64,000 nucleotides of DNA from the NCBI GenBank assembly GCA_947652115.1, contig OX393573.1:12995862-13059861 (forward strand). The letters run 5' to 3'. Positions 44,221-55,726 of this stretch are shown in pieces. Both the position numbers and the translations under genes were made by a program. Numbering within the stretch: position 1 is the first letter of the stretch; each line of letters begins with the position of its first letter. The DNA is from Blastomussa wellsi. Taxonomy: Eukaryota > Cnidaria > Anthozoa > Scleractinia > Plerogyridae. The notes under the pieces were generated by a model that had not been told where the DNA came from, searched no databases, and was given only the letters and a program-made list of their open reading frames with translations.

Positions 44221-44390
44221 TAGATTCCATGTTGCTGTGCGTCTGTTCAGTAATAGATTACAGAAGACGTCAAAATGTAGCAAGAACATCAGAGACCCAT
44301 TTGGCTATCGCCTCGTGTGTCACTTTTTTGCTCCTACTACATTTTCACATCATCAGTGATCTATTGCTGAACACAGCTACATGGTATCTA
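44221..44390. repeat. Foldback MITE
   Basis: TAGATTCCATGTTGCTGTGC at the left pairs with GCTACATGGTATCTA at the right; inverse similarity continues inward (GTTCAGTAATAGATTACAG / CAGTGATCTATTGCTGAAC and ACATTTTCACATCATC / GACGTCAAAATGTAG). The predicted 102-aa frame over it is an artefact of the arms. Confidence 0.75.
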
Positions 44391-45176
44391 TTAATTTTGT
44401 TATTAACCTGGTTTATTAGCATTACCCAATCATGACATTTTGATCTGTGGAATAATGTACCTATAAATGGGCTCATTTAGGCCAATCAGAATGATTCAGG
44501 TCAATCAGACTGGTTGACTGACTGATTGACTGGTTGATCAATCTATATCTTTCCTAATTTAACCCTATTAATTAATATAATTATTTCACCACTAACTTAT
44601 TTGCATTTTGCTATCTTACTCCTGATAGTTTCTTGCCTGTGTAACTCACTGAACATGTACAGTGTGTGAGGAAACTAGCCCTTACTGGAAAACATTGGTT
44701 CTCTGCATCTTAGAAATTGAAGTTAACTTAGGTGAGTTCAGTTTTTTCCTATTCCAGCATGCATGGTCATTGAACAAGTTACTGCAGTTGGGGGAGAAAT
44801 TTTGCTTGCCATCAGTTAGTTTTGGCCAAACCATGTGACATTTTTGCGTATAATGGATCTATTATTTTCGTTTCACAAATCTACGGAACAGTATGGATGA
44901 TTCATTTGAACTTGTTAGCTTTCAGTGTGCTTTTAGGAGAAATAAAACCTGTTCAAAATGTAAACTGATTATGTATCAAAAACCTTGCAGGTCTGTAATT
45001 AAGTTTTGCATCACCTGTAGCCTCATTCTCCACACCCATAGCAAACTTGTTACTTTGTGCACGTGGTTAAATTCTATCAATAACAAGCAATTTCACCCGT
45101 AGCACCACGGGAAAATCAAGCATACTGAGGTGTAACAGGTGTTATGGGTTACGGCAAATTATATTGTAAGTTATAC

Positions 45177-45211
<35 letters not shown>

Positions 45212-45479
45212 TTTACCCCCTCTATTTGATAGTTTATATATTTTATTAGACGTTTTGTTGTGTAGTATCACAAGTTATACAGCTACATGTATATTGGCAT
45301 TTCTATGCCGATGCATAAAGTCCAGCCAAACCCTTTTGGTAAGTGGACTCGCTTTCCACACCACAGAAGTGCATAAGGTCGTGGTAACCAAACCAAGTTT
45401 ATAAAGGAATGAGTTATCAGTAACCAATGTACCGGTAATTTCTAGATGAGTGGCATTATATTATGCAAAATTTTTGTTC
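44391..45479. other. Region without a recognised gene
   Basis: Short direct repeats of GACTGGTTGA/TGACTGATTGA at 44500-44545. At 45188 a diverged copy of the 39795 repeat. No exon seen. Confidence 0.4.
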
Positions 45480-45861
45480 TTTGAAGACCAGTCATGCACA
45501 AGCATTCTGTATCCATTGTAGTTTATTTACCAAGCAATCTGGACAGTAATCCATACAGTAGGTTGTTGCAGTAATCTATACAGCTGGTGATGAAGACATG
45601 GACTAGTGCCTCAGTCGACTCTTATGAAAGATATTTCCTGATACTACAAATATTGTGTATGTAACAAAAAGAAGAGCTACAGATCTTTGTGATGTGTGTT
45701 GCCAAGCTTAGACAGCTCTGAATCAAACCAGGAGCCAAGATTTCTCACAGTGGCACAGGCTGGCTCTTCATATTCCAAACACAAATACTGACAATAACCA
45801 ACTTCTCCAGTTGTTGTGGCATCCCAATAATAAGGAATTCGAGATTATCGTTAAACATCCA
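45480..45861 (-). mobile_element. LINE reverse-transcriptase fragment (CR1/Jockey-type), dead
   Basis: The minus strand, from 45861 leftwards, reads WMFNDNLEFLIIGMPQQLEK, then VxSICVWNMKSQPVP-stop, LATHITKICSSSFCYIHNI, and ALVHVFITSCIDYCNNLLYG. This order is the C-terminal RT/thumb region of a chordate- and cnidarian-type non-LTR element (WMFxNxLKLNxDKTEFLIIG ... HITKICSSAFYYLHNI ... CNGLLYG). Several stops and frameshifts break it. Confidence 0.75.
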
Positions 45862-46119
45862 TCCATCCCTTAGGTACAATGTAGTGTTCGATACTTTTCA
45901 CCGCAACATGTTGGTCAGGCTTGTCATTTGGACTAAGGCAACATAAATTTATGTACATGTATCATCAGCGTAACAGATGCGCAAGAAATTACTCCACATC
46001 TTAAGAGATTAAAACTAACTAGAAACAGAGTGGCTCAGAGTGAAGCATCCAAAAAGGGACCGAGGCACCATGCTAAGAACGTGAGAATGGGATTTAATGA
46101 TGCAGTGTAAACTTCTGAT

Positions 46120-47830
46120 TCTCAAAACTTCTCTCCAGTTTCCTGGGAAGTCTTGGTTCAATTACAGTTTGGCTTTTCACAAGGATGCTGCCGCTTCTGG
46201 TGTGGTGGAGTGGTCCCGGATGAATTTGATTTATACAATTATCTTACCTGGCCATCATCTCGGCTTCAACCTAGCCAGCACCCACTCTTGACGGCACCAG
46301 CTTTTACATTGCCATTCCCCTAACCTGCCTATTTGCCAGAACAATGTTGACACTTGTGTGCAGCTTTTGGGAGGTGGGGTATCCCCCTTCTCCCGGAGAA
46401 ACTGGAGAGGCCCTCTATTTGTAGGACTGTGCTTGGCATTGTGTTGGATGCTCTTCAGGCCCCTCTTCTGCATGAAAAGTATGATCGCATTGCCAGCCTC
46501 CTGGAGTCCTGTCTTGAAAGCAGCACTGCACAAAGAAGGAGCTGGTAATCTCCAACATGCCTGCAAAGTTATCCTCCAGCAGCATACCTGCCGTATGATA
46601 AATCTGCTGTCTGCCTTTGGAAGTGACAATCATTCGTTTGCACTCAACCATGAGTGTCATCGAGACCATTCTTGGTGGTGTGGATTTTTGCTTTCAAGTG
46701 ATGACCTCAGTTTTCTGCTCTCCCCTCAGTGTGCCCCCCCCCCCCCCTGCCTGATTGTCATGTTTCAAGCAATGCAGCTGACTCACTTGGTTATGGTGCA
46801 ATCTTCAATCATTAAAGTGCACCTAACACCAAAATATTTTTTTGGCTAAAATGCCGTTCTGTACTAGTTCTAAACACATTTCACCTTCTGTTTCTCCTTT
46901 TCACCAACTTCTGGCTATTGATTGCATTAGGAAAACTTTTCATCATCTGTTCCATGACCGATTCAGAAGGGGCGTGGGTCTTTATTGATTTGACACCACA
47001 AATTGATTTGCATCGCATCAAGTCTGTGTGAACATGCATTCAAATCAGTTTGTGGCGTCAAATCAATAATAGACCCATGCCCCTTCTGACTTGGTCATGG
47101 AACAAATGATGAAAAGTTTTTCAAAACTTTTAAATGCTATAAATAGCCAGAATTTGATGAAAAGGAGACACGAAAGGTGGAACGTGTTTCGAACTGGTAC
47201 AAAAGTGTATTTTAGCAAAAAAATATTTTGATGTTAAGTGCACTTTAATAGGGGGAGGGTCTACTGCTCAACAGCCCCCTGCTCAACAGCCTTAATCAAT
47301 TTCCTTCTAGGAACTCCCTGTGGTTGTTGCCGCTTTGTTATGGGGCCACCGACAGGGCTCAAAGCATGTGGAGTACTGTGCGGACAATGTCTCTGGTCAG
47401 CGTTTTGCATTTCAGCAACTTGAGGGATCCAAACATCATGGTTCACCTTCGTCCCTTGTCTTTGGTGGCAGCTCACCACCATTCTTTTGCTTTTACTCCT
47501 TCAGACAACTCGATTGCTGTTACCATGTCTCTATTTTCAGAATTTTCTTCATCTGGCTGGTGCCTGGAACATACCCTGTGCGACCATCACTGCTGGCCCA
47601 GCTTCCCACATTTTGACAGGCAAGTTCCAGTACTTAACCAATAGTCTTGCACCTTCCACTTGTCAAGTCTATGGCTCAGCCCAGTGCTAATTTTTACAAT
47701 TTTGTAGTCAGGATACCTCTGTGGATACTAGTGTGAACCCTTCTTACCTGCCAGTGAACAAGTTTATGTACCCACTTAGCAGATTGTCTTCACCACTCCT
47801 CTATTAAAATTCATTTGCCTACCTTGGACT
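46120..47830 (+). mobile_element. DIRS-like retroelement relic (RT - RNase H - tyrosine recombinase)
   Basis: Read with frame changes: a gag-like start SWFNYSLAFHKDAAASG (46150); RT end WGIPLLPEKLERPSICRTVL (46375-46435) and KYDRIASLLESCL; the thumb HACKVILQQHTCRMINLLSA with WWCGFLLSSDDLSFLLSP (46555-46730); after a MITE insertion, RNase H remains VVAALLWGHRQGSKHVEY and NIMVHLRPLSLVAAHHHSFA (47320-47490); then the start of a tyrosine recombinase, LAPSTCQVYGSAQ..FLQFCSQ (47650-47720). The order RT-RH-YR marks the DIRS group. Many stops make it inactive. Confidence 0.75.
46812..47248. mobile_element. Foldback MITE family A, copy 2, inside the DIRS relic
   Basis: Best-preserved ends of the family: TTAAAGTGCACCTAACACC and GTTAAGTGCACTTTAA (inverse). 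Internal arms ATGACCGATTCAGAAGGGGC and GCCCCTTCTGACTTGGTCAT. The CpG-bearing TGACGTCA sites of the other copies have decayed here to TGACACCA and TGGCGTCA. Confidence 0.9.
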
Positions 47831-50704
47831 GGATCTTTTACGGACTGGGGTATATACCGTATTTACCCGTGTATAAGTCAACCTTTCACGACCTAAAAAC
47901 CCCTCCTCAAACCCAAATACCACAGTGACTTAAATATGGGATGCTGGAATGTCAGAACAAAAATTATTTATGTCATCTGAAAGACAACAGTTATGAAGGA
48001 GATGAGAAGGTACAATCTGAGCATTCTTGTGCTAAGTGCGGTAAGGTGGACAGGTTTTGGAGAAGCGAGGAAAACCACAAGGGAAGCAATCACCTACTCG
48101 GGACGTGAAGAAGGACACCACAGTGATGCTGCCCTAGTGATTGCAACAATACAAGGCGACATCTGATGAAATGGAACCCCATCACTGACAGGATCATCAG
48201 TGCACAATTCTACTCTACGCATAATAACATGGCAGTGATTGAGATCTGCTCTCTCACAAATGAAGTTAGTGATGACGACGTCTTCTACAAGATGCTTCAG
48301 AAGGAGATTTATGCCAGAGCACTCCACGCCCTATTGATTCTGCTTGGCAATCCAAATGCTAATCTGGGATCCATCAACACTGGCTAAGAAGGCACAATAA
48401 GCAATGAAGGATTTGGCACCATGAATTATAATGGACTAAGATTTCAACACTCTTTACATTTAAAAGAGCCTTGTCATAGGCAGCACTTGTTTTATGCATA
48501 GTGACATCCACAAGTATACATGGACATCACCAAATGGCCATGGCAGAAATCAGATTGACCACATGGGGATTTAGGAGCTCACTTCTCAATGTCAAAGTAC
48601 AGTGAGGAGCAGATGCTTCAAGTGATCATCATCTTGTCAGATGCAAGATATGACTGAAGCTGGCAAGAAACCAAAACTAATGGCAAGGACCATCTATGAC
48701 ATTGCAAAGTTAAAAGATACTTTGCAAAACCAAAACATCAGCATAGTCCTGAAGAATCACTTTGAAGCCTTAGCTCTAGACAGTGAAGGTCCAAGTGTGG
48801 ATGATGCATGGACAGGGTACAGAGGCTACTGCAATGCAGTGGCCAAAACACCTGGAAAAAGAGCAAGAACATGAAAGGATTGGTGGAGGTCCTCCAACTG
48901 GAACTGCATCAAGGAAAGGAGAGAGCTAAAACAAAACATCATGAACTTCCACTCAGTGTGAAGAAACGGAAATGCATGAAGGAAAGAAAACAGCAGATGT
49001 ACCAGCTGAAGACAATGAAGTGAAGAAGAGAGCTAGAGACGACAGGTGAGGAACCTTGGAAAGAATTGTGGAAGAAGCAGAATAAGCAACACACCAGAAC
49101 AACCTGAAAGAGCTATACATGAAGATGAGACTACTAAGTGGAGGCCTCAGGAAACTAAGCACTGGAATACAAACTAAAGATGGTAAACTTGTCACCACCG
49201 AGGAAGAAGTTCTTGAAAGGTTTAAAGAACATTTCTGTGAAGTGTTGAATGTGGCTTGGGAAGAAACCAAAATCCCAGAGGGATTTTCATTCCAAGAGTT
49301 GAGACGAGCCATATCTCAACTGAAGAATGGTTAATATCCTGGTGCAGACAAAGCCAGCCCTGCAGTCCCCTTAAACCAGCTGCTGAACATTTTCAGTCAA
49401 ACTCTTAACCAGTTCAAAGGTCCATCTGACTGGAAGAAAGCACCACTGGCAAAAGTATCAAAGAAAGGTGACCCATCTATTTGGTGACAACCACTGAGGG
49501 ATATCCTTACTTTCAGTACCACACAAATTCGTCTGCAGCATTTTCCTCTCTAGGATGCAGGAGGGAGTTGAAAATAGATTATGACAAGAACAGGCCACCT
49601 ACCATAGTGGATGGGAAACAACTGAACAGATCCCCATCCTTAGAAACATCTTGGAACAGAGTGCTGAGGGGCAAATGCCCCTGCTCATCAGTTTCATTCA
49701 TTTTAAGAAGGCTTTTGATAATTTGATAGTGTGAGAAAAGACAAGATCTGGATAACTTTGTCAACATAAACAGGAGCTTGTTGTGTTGTTGAAAGGGGAC
49801 GTACATCTGCCTGGTTTCCTGTGGAGACTGGAGTCAAGAAGGATTGCATTATGTCTAGATCTGCCTTTCTCCAACATGAAAACTGGCTGGATAATGCATC
49901 AACAATGCAAGGAGAGGTCTGACATGGAGGCTCCAGGAATGTAGCTAAGAAATTACAAAGCCGGCCCACAAACAAGCTCAGCCGACTTTTCTGACCATTG
50001 TAGCTGCAAAATTTCTTTGAGTCTTTCTTTAGTGAAATTTAAGCCGATGATAAGCTCTCTTTCAGCTGGTGAAATTAGCTGGTAGCCGGCCCTTAGCTAC
50101 ATCCCTGATGCTCACCACAGTCCTGGAAGATCTTGACTATGCAGACTACATGTACATAGCCCTCCTCTCAAGCTGGCATAAAGATCTCCAAGAAAATTGC
50201 ATACTGGACTCCACATCAACACAAGACAAAGGTGCGATTTCCATCAATGGTCAAGAAGTTTAAGATGTCAACTTCTTCATCTACCTAGGAGCCAGGTCCA
50301 CTGTACACTATCCTCAATCCTGTCTGGAGGTCAAAAATGTATGGCAAACACACCAAACTGAGAATTCTCAAGAGCTGCGTGACCTCTGTCCTCTTGTTCG
50401 CCCGTGAAATGTAGAGGTTTGCCTCAACAGACATCGAGCAGCTGGATATTTTCCATCGGAAATGTCTTAGAAGAATATGTGTCATATTCTGGCCACACAC
50501 CATCTCCAACTGAACCAGAAAAGAGTCCCATCTTGGAAACTGAAGGCAAGGCGATGGAGTTGGATCGATCATGTCTTGAGGAGAGGTAAAGGCAACAACT
50601 GCTGGGTTGCTCTCACCTGGATTCGTAAACCGGCAATCGTACAAATTTGTATTGGACCTTCTTGGGGTAATAACCCTCTCAAAGGGAGTCAAAAGGTCCC
50701 TTGA
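47831..50704 (+). mobile_element. Degenerate APE-type LINE (endonuclease plus RT), dead
   Basis: From about 47935 the sequence reads, with many frame changes and stops, an AP-endonuclease domain (LSAVRWTGFGEARKTTREAI; NPITDRIISAQFYSTHNNMA; SPNGHGRNQIDH near 48530; SSDHHLVRCKI near 48620) and then RT parts (LVTTEEEVLERFKEHFCEVL at 49190; LRRAISQLKNG with PGADKASP at 49300-49360; a DYAD-like box LDYADYMYIALLS at 50130; YLGARST; HRKCLRRICVIFWPHTISN at 50450; WSWIDHVLRRGKGNN at 50555). The order matches LINEs often mis-annotated as craniofacial development protein 2-like. Not active. The first 100 bp include a CGTATTTACCCGTGTATAA motif typical of another repeat. Confidence 0.75.
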
Positions 50705-52366
50705 TGTTTCAGTGATATTACATGAAGTACAGACTCTGGTTCTCTTTGAGTGGATTACAAGTGCTTCTTTACATCAAATTTGCTGAAAATTCTGCCGAGA
50801 AATAATGTGTTTTATGAGCCTTCAGTGGATATTACTCTAACTGATTCTCTTCAAAGTATTTTTACAAGTAATTGCAAATTGCGATTTTGAAGACACATTT
50901 GAAGAAAAGTGGACATTTGCATTGTATTTGTGACTTGGGAAGCAAGGAGCCACCACTTTTGAAGGGGTATCCATTCCAAGAGTGAAAATTCAAAATAACC
51001 TGGTAAAATAAATAACATTACAATGAGCCTTAATTAATGATACGTCATTACAAAGAATAGTTCTTGCTGAACATTCTGATTTAATTATGGTTTATTGGGG
51101 CTAAGAGTTAAAATTGAAGGGCTGTGATAATATTTGCTGCACATGGTCCATGGTATAAAATGTCCCTGAAAAATATACCGGTTAAAGGGTTGGGGCAGTC
51201 GAAAGAGTGCAGCAGGCCAAAGACCATTTAGAGGAGAATCATTGAAGCAGAGTGGAAAGAACTGGGCTGGCCAAACTGGAATGAGGTGGAACAGTGTGCA
51301 AAATACCATGATGGATGGAAGATGATGCTGTGTAGCCTTATTCTCCACTCGTAGGGGTGAAGAGGACGATTGATTGATTGATTGATTGATTGTCTGCAGT
51401 TCGTCATTCATGAGCCCCTCTTTCTCTGGGCTTGTCATTTTTTCAGCTCCGAGGTCCTCCAGCTTGGCGTGGGAGCTACATGTAATTGCTGGGTTGCCAG
51501 GATTTGCCAGCTATGGGAGCAGTCTACATCTCGGAGCTGGCTGCAAATAGTGGAAGCTCCTGGATGTCTCGGTCACCCAACCTCCATTATTTAGTGATGC
51601 AGTTGTTAAATACAGTGGAGTAAAAAACAAAGCATTTGTGTTTCCTTGAGGTTGAGCAGAGTTCTGTTATGCACTTGTGCCAGTGAATTCACTGAAAGTC
51701 AGCTTTTCCTTGTGGCCTGCAGTGTTTTGTGATGCACATGCGCCAGTGCATTTGTTACAATGTAAGTGCCTACATTCCCTTGCGGTTTGTGGTGTTCAGT
51801 CATCCACATCCACCAGTGCATGCTTAGAGCTAGCATTGGTATTCCTGCGCAATCAGCAGTCTTCTTTTGTCGACATGTGTGTGGATTTCTTGAACTTTCG
51901 TCGAGATGTTTTAATTTTGTAGAGTTCAAGTGAGTGCTGTTTCTGCCTGGTAGCTGATCTTCAGAGATGTTCCTCCTCCTTTCACACCCTAGGAACTGGC
52001 TGCCAATAGTGGAAGCTCCCGGATGTCTCGGGTACCCAACCTCCATTTTGTTAACATCCCATTTCCGAGTAGGGGTAGGGTAGCAATATTCCTAGCGGCT
52101 TACCCCCTCTGGTAATCCCCCCCCCCCTCACAGTCCTGTCAATCTCCTAAATTTATTCCTTGCATTTTATCCTTTCCACTGTACTGGTGAGTAAAAAATG
52201 ATTGATTTATTTTTCTTCAGCCAACAGTTTCTGGACAGTAACATTGATGGATTGACTCATAAAAAGGAAAGAACTTCTCCATCATAACAAAACGTAAGTA
52301 CAGTTTCCCTTTTGCCTTTTTAAGAAGATTTAGTCTGGTAGCCAGCTGAAATCTCTCTACTTTTAA
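50705..52366. other. Region without a recognised gene, with a direct repeat
   Basis: A stretch of about 58 bp starting TGGCTGCxAATAGTGGAAGC occurs at 51537-51594 and 51990-52048. Between them a unit around TTxTGxxATGCACxTGxGCCAGTG recurs about three times. GATT repeats at 51368-51390. A possible small exon lies at 52221-52293. No protein recognised. Confidence 0.4.
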
Positions 52367-53477
52367 GGTGGCTCAATACAGTTTTTCTTGACCATACCAA
52401 GCATTTTCAATTTGTAATTTAGCAGTCTTCTTGGACTCAGATCAATATGAAATATGGAAAAGGTATTGGTCTTATATTGAAGTGTGATATACATGTAATA
52501 CACTGTATATATCGTAGGGAAATAGATATTTCCATGGCAACGATAAATGGTAAACCAAGAAATCAGTAAAACTGGAATTTTATGTGTATCAGATTTGATG
52601 TAATGAAATTCATACCAATGTCTGAGACCTTCACATTGCACTGCCAGACATTGGTATACTACATCAAATTCGATACGATCAACAGTTTCATCCGTTCACA
52701 AGATCAAGCCGAACCACAGCCCCAAATCCCACTAGATCAGCCCATTAGAATTGTCTTGCCATTCAAAGATCAGAGGTTGGCCGATGCTGTATGAAAAGAT
52801 CTCGGAGAACTCAGCAAGAAAATTGGAAGTAATTAATTTTGTGCCCAGTTTTTATTAGTAGAAAAATCATTGATGACCTTAAAGGTGTGGAGGCCAAACC
52901 TCCCCTAATTAACCAACACTGCGTTGTCTACAAATTTTCATGTGATCTGTGCGATACAGATTATGTCGGATACACATCACAACACCTCTTTCAATGCATC
53001 GCCGAACATAAACATTCTTCTATTGGTAAACACTTGAAAGAAGACCACAGGCTGCAACCAACTAATGTACAAGACCAATTTACAGTTCTAAAGAAATGCC
53101 GCACAAAGTTTGACTGTCTAATCTACGAGATGCTGTTCATTAGGAACATAAAACCAAAACTCAACACCCAATTGGATTCAATTTGTGAAAACTTTTTACA
53201 TAACAATTGCATATTTTAATACCCTTTTTAATTCCGTTTTTAATTGCCTACATATTTTCACACTACTGCTACTATATATGCAATCAATTCTATCATGTAC
53301 TTCGAACTTGATAATGATGACATGGAGTCATCGAAACGTCTTTCTATTTTTATGTCGCTTATATTTGTTTATCATTGCCATGGAAATACCAATTTCCCTT
53401 AACGCCTACCAGAAAGCCTGCTAAATGGCCAATTGAAACTGTGTGGTATGGTCTAGAAAAAACTGTACTGAGCCACC
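52367..53477. mobile_element. TTAA-flanked inverted-repeat element carrying a Penelope-like fragment
   Basis: Ends GGTGGCTCAATACAGTTTTT (left) and the inverse of AACTGTACTGAGCCACC (right) match with few changes over about 60 bp. A second inverse pair lies further inside (TATTTCCATGGCAACGATAAA at 52528 versus TTTATCATTGCCATGGAAATA at 53367). TTAA stands at both outer edges (52363-52366 and 53478-53481). The body holds the C-terminal part of a Penelope-like element with its GIY-YIG nuclease, and a separate hairpin (GATTTGATGTA..CCAATGTCTG / CAGACATTGG..TACATCAAATTC) at 52590-52672. Either a DNA transposon captured the fragment, or this is a truncated Penelope element with inverted terminal parts. 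Confidence 0.75.
52682..53219 (+). pseudogene. Penelope-like element C-terminus with GIY-YIG endonuclease domain
   Basis: The first part (IPLDQPIRIVLPFKDQRLAD then AV-stop-KDLGELSKKIG) is the linker before the nuclease; a TGA where CGA (Arg) is expected and a frameshift near 52828 separate it from the open part 52839-53219. That part has PVFISRKIIDDLKG, then the nuclease: VYKFSCDLCDTDYVGYTSQH, HKHSSIGKHLKEDH, FTVLKKC, FDCLIYEMLFIRNIKPKLNT. The YVGYT and the Glu in YEMLFI fit GIY-YIG cores of Penelope elements, which use it to nick target DNA. The RT domain is absent. Confidence 0.8.
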
Positions 53478-53481
53478 TTAA

Positions 53482-54556
53482 ATGGAATGAAAATCACTAT
53501 AGACTCTTTTGCAAAAAAGGCTGCCATATTAATTCTTTTGCATGTATTTAGATCAGCCACACTAACCTCGTTTTTGAGTTGGTAATTCAAAAGAATTTTT
53601 ACTGGCAAGAGAGGTTAATCAGGAGGCTAAGGAAAATGCTTACAAAAGGATTTTAAATTGGCAGCCATTTATGAAAAGGGTCCATGAAACCAGGTTATTA
53701 AAGGGCCCTAATCAGCCACGCCCTTGTTATTGTTTATTGTGAAAGTTTCAGTATTACATTTTACGGGGAGCGTGTCAAAATGAAAGAGACAACTGAGAAA
53801 CTTGCTAAAAGTAATTTAAACACTTCCAGTACATAACTTACAGCAATGCATCATAATTTGCATAATTTCGATGGCATCGAAAATGGCAGAGGCTGAGTAG
53901 GGCCCTTTAGTCAATGAAATACGGTAATACCATAGTTGACCATCATCTAATTTCTCCTTACACTATCAATACATCTTCATCAGAGTGGTTATGGGAATAT
54001 AGAAGATGATCATCTCTTTGGGATATTGTCTTCATTTAGCACCAAAATTTGAGATGAATGTAGGAAAGAAGGAATTTAAGGGTAGGGTGTGAATCAAATT
54101 ACAATCACTGTACAAGCAAGATTTGCATGGTTATTAGGTGATTTCTTGAATACAAGAATAATTTACAATCAAGTCTTCAGATTATTGTTTATTCGTGTAG
54201 TGTAAGGAGGAATCTTTCAACCATGCAGCATGTGAGTATGTGAATAATTGTAGTCTAATAGCAACATGGCTAAAAAGTACAGAATTGTAAAAGTCATTTT
54301 TGGTTTTGCAGAACGTTTAAACTAATTATTATAATTTGTTTCCTCTTTCAGGTTCATAAGATATTGCAAAGGAGAGGGAATGAAGATGCCAGCAAGTTAA
54401 GGAAGCAGACTGAAATAAAATGTTTTGAACTTGCTTAGCATAGTGGTTATCATAGCTTTCAGGTAGGAAGATTATGCGTGGATGAAATCACGCGGAAAGC
54501 AGACTCAGTCGGAAATAAAAGGAACCAATAAAAATGTCGAAAGAAAAACTAAGTCT
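53482..54556. other. Region without a recognised gene
   Basis: At 53500-53690 a loose foldback-like element (GGCTGCCATATTAATTCTTTT / TTAAATTGGCAGCCATTTA). A possible small exon with TTTCAG acceptor and GTAGGA donor lies at 54352-54462. Confidence 0.4.
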
Positions 54557-54715
54557 TTTGGCGGGAAATATTCGCGCTTTTAGAAGGGAGCAAGGAAAAA
54601 ATCGAAAAAAAAAACTAAGTCTTTTGGCGGGAAAATTGTCCTTGGAAAAAAAAGTCTGCATTTTTGAATGTTGTCTGGTTAAGAGTCAAAAATATACTAA
54701 GTCTTTTGGCGGGAA
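54557..54715. promoter_or_regulatory. Cluster of three perfect E2F-like sites
   Basis: TTTTGGCGGGAAA occurs three times, at 54557-54569, 54622-54634 and 54703-54715, each preceded by CTAAGTC. TTTGGCGGGAAA is the textbook E2F/DP binding consensus that controls cell-cycle genes in animals. The shared CTAAGTC shows that the sites arose by duplication of a short unit. No gene is recognised next to them, so a regulatory role is only an inference. Confidence 0.45.
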
Positions 54716-55726
54716 AATTCTTGCACTGTGCAATGGATTTGCCCCTTCAAAAGTCTAAGTATATGTTTGATTTCTGACTAGACTCTGTTCAAACTCGCAG
54801 AATTTTTTTTCTTTTCGGCAACCCTACATAGACTAAATGTAGTGCTAGAGATAGCCTACATTTTGACTAGTTTCCAGGCCCCTTTTAAAAGCGCTAATTA
54901 TTTTTTTTTCTTTATACTTTTCATGAAGTCAAAAACAATAAATAAAAGACAATTGAAACTTGAAAGTGTTTATTTCTTGTTGTTTTTAAGTTACAAGACA
55001 ATCTTTAATTAATCAACATTTACAATGCTCAACTACAAGCAGTGTTTACATGAATATAAGGATTATTTAAGTCTGCATATCACGATTGTAAAGTCAATTG
55101 CTAAAGTACAGCAAACATAAATGAAAACTGATATGAATTTCGGGCTAAATTTTCCAAGAAGTCACGTTATACAAGTCTTGATGAAGAGTAAAGAAAATAC
55201 TGAATGCTCTCGCTTAAAGACACCTAGTAACGATATAACCGACGAACGCTGATAAACTGGTAATCAATGACCTTCGCGGCCATTTTGAAAGAAGTGGAAG
55301 CTTGACACAAAATACAGTGTCTGAATAAGAACAGGATGCCAAATAATTCCCGTTTAATTCTGTTAATGAAGTGTTCAGGCGAAACCAAAAGATTTTACTG
55401 ATCATTTTCGAGAGATGTAAATTTGCTTACATACATCAAACTTGACCAGTAAAATCCTAAGTTTTAAGGGCTGAACATTTCAGAAATAGAACTTTACTTC
55501 GACTATTTCACATCAAATTCCTATACAAATACTGTGTTTCACACCCTGTTTCCACAACATTCAAGATGGCGAATCAACCTACGAAGTCATCCTAAGAGAT
55601 TTGCTGTATAAAGTCCAACTTGACCGGCCAAAATTTGGATAATAAGCTGTAAATTATGAGGTGATGGCGAGGCCTTTGTAAATTCAAGGAAAACCTATTG
55701 TCTTAAACTCGCTAATCCTTGATGCA
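54716..55726. other. AT-rich spacer
   Basis: Nothing recognised. Confidence 0.4.

Noticed and set aside
44127..44435. 102-codon frame with hydrophobic C-terminus
   Set aside because: It covers both arms of a foldback element; the hydrophobic part is the inverse arm.
46358..46849. 163-codon frame as a host gene
   Set aside because: Residues match the RT end and thumb of a DIRS element, and the last codons belong to a MITE.
48166..49334. Several 70-75 codon frames as small genes
   Set aside because: They are consecutive pieces of one decayed LINE endonuclease/RT.
54534..54758. 74-codon frame with a KLSLLAG repeat
   Set aside because: The repeats come from the E2F-like unit CTAAGTCTTTTGGCGGG; no other coding sign.
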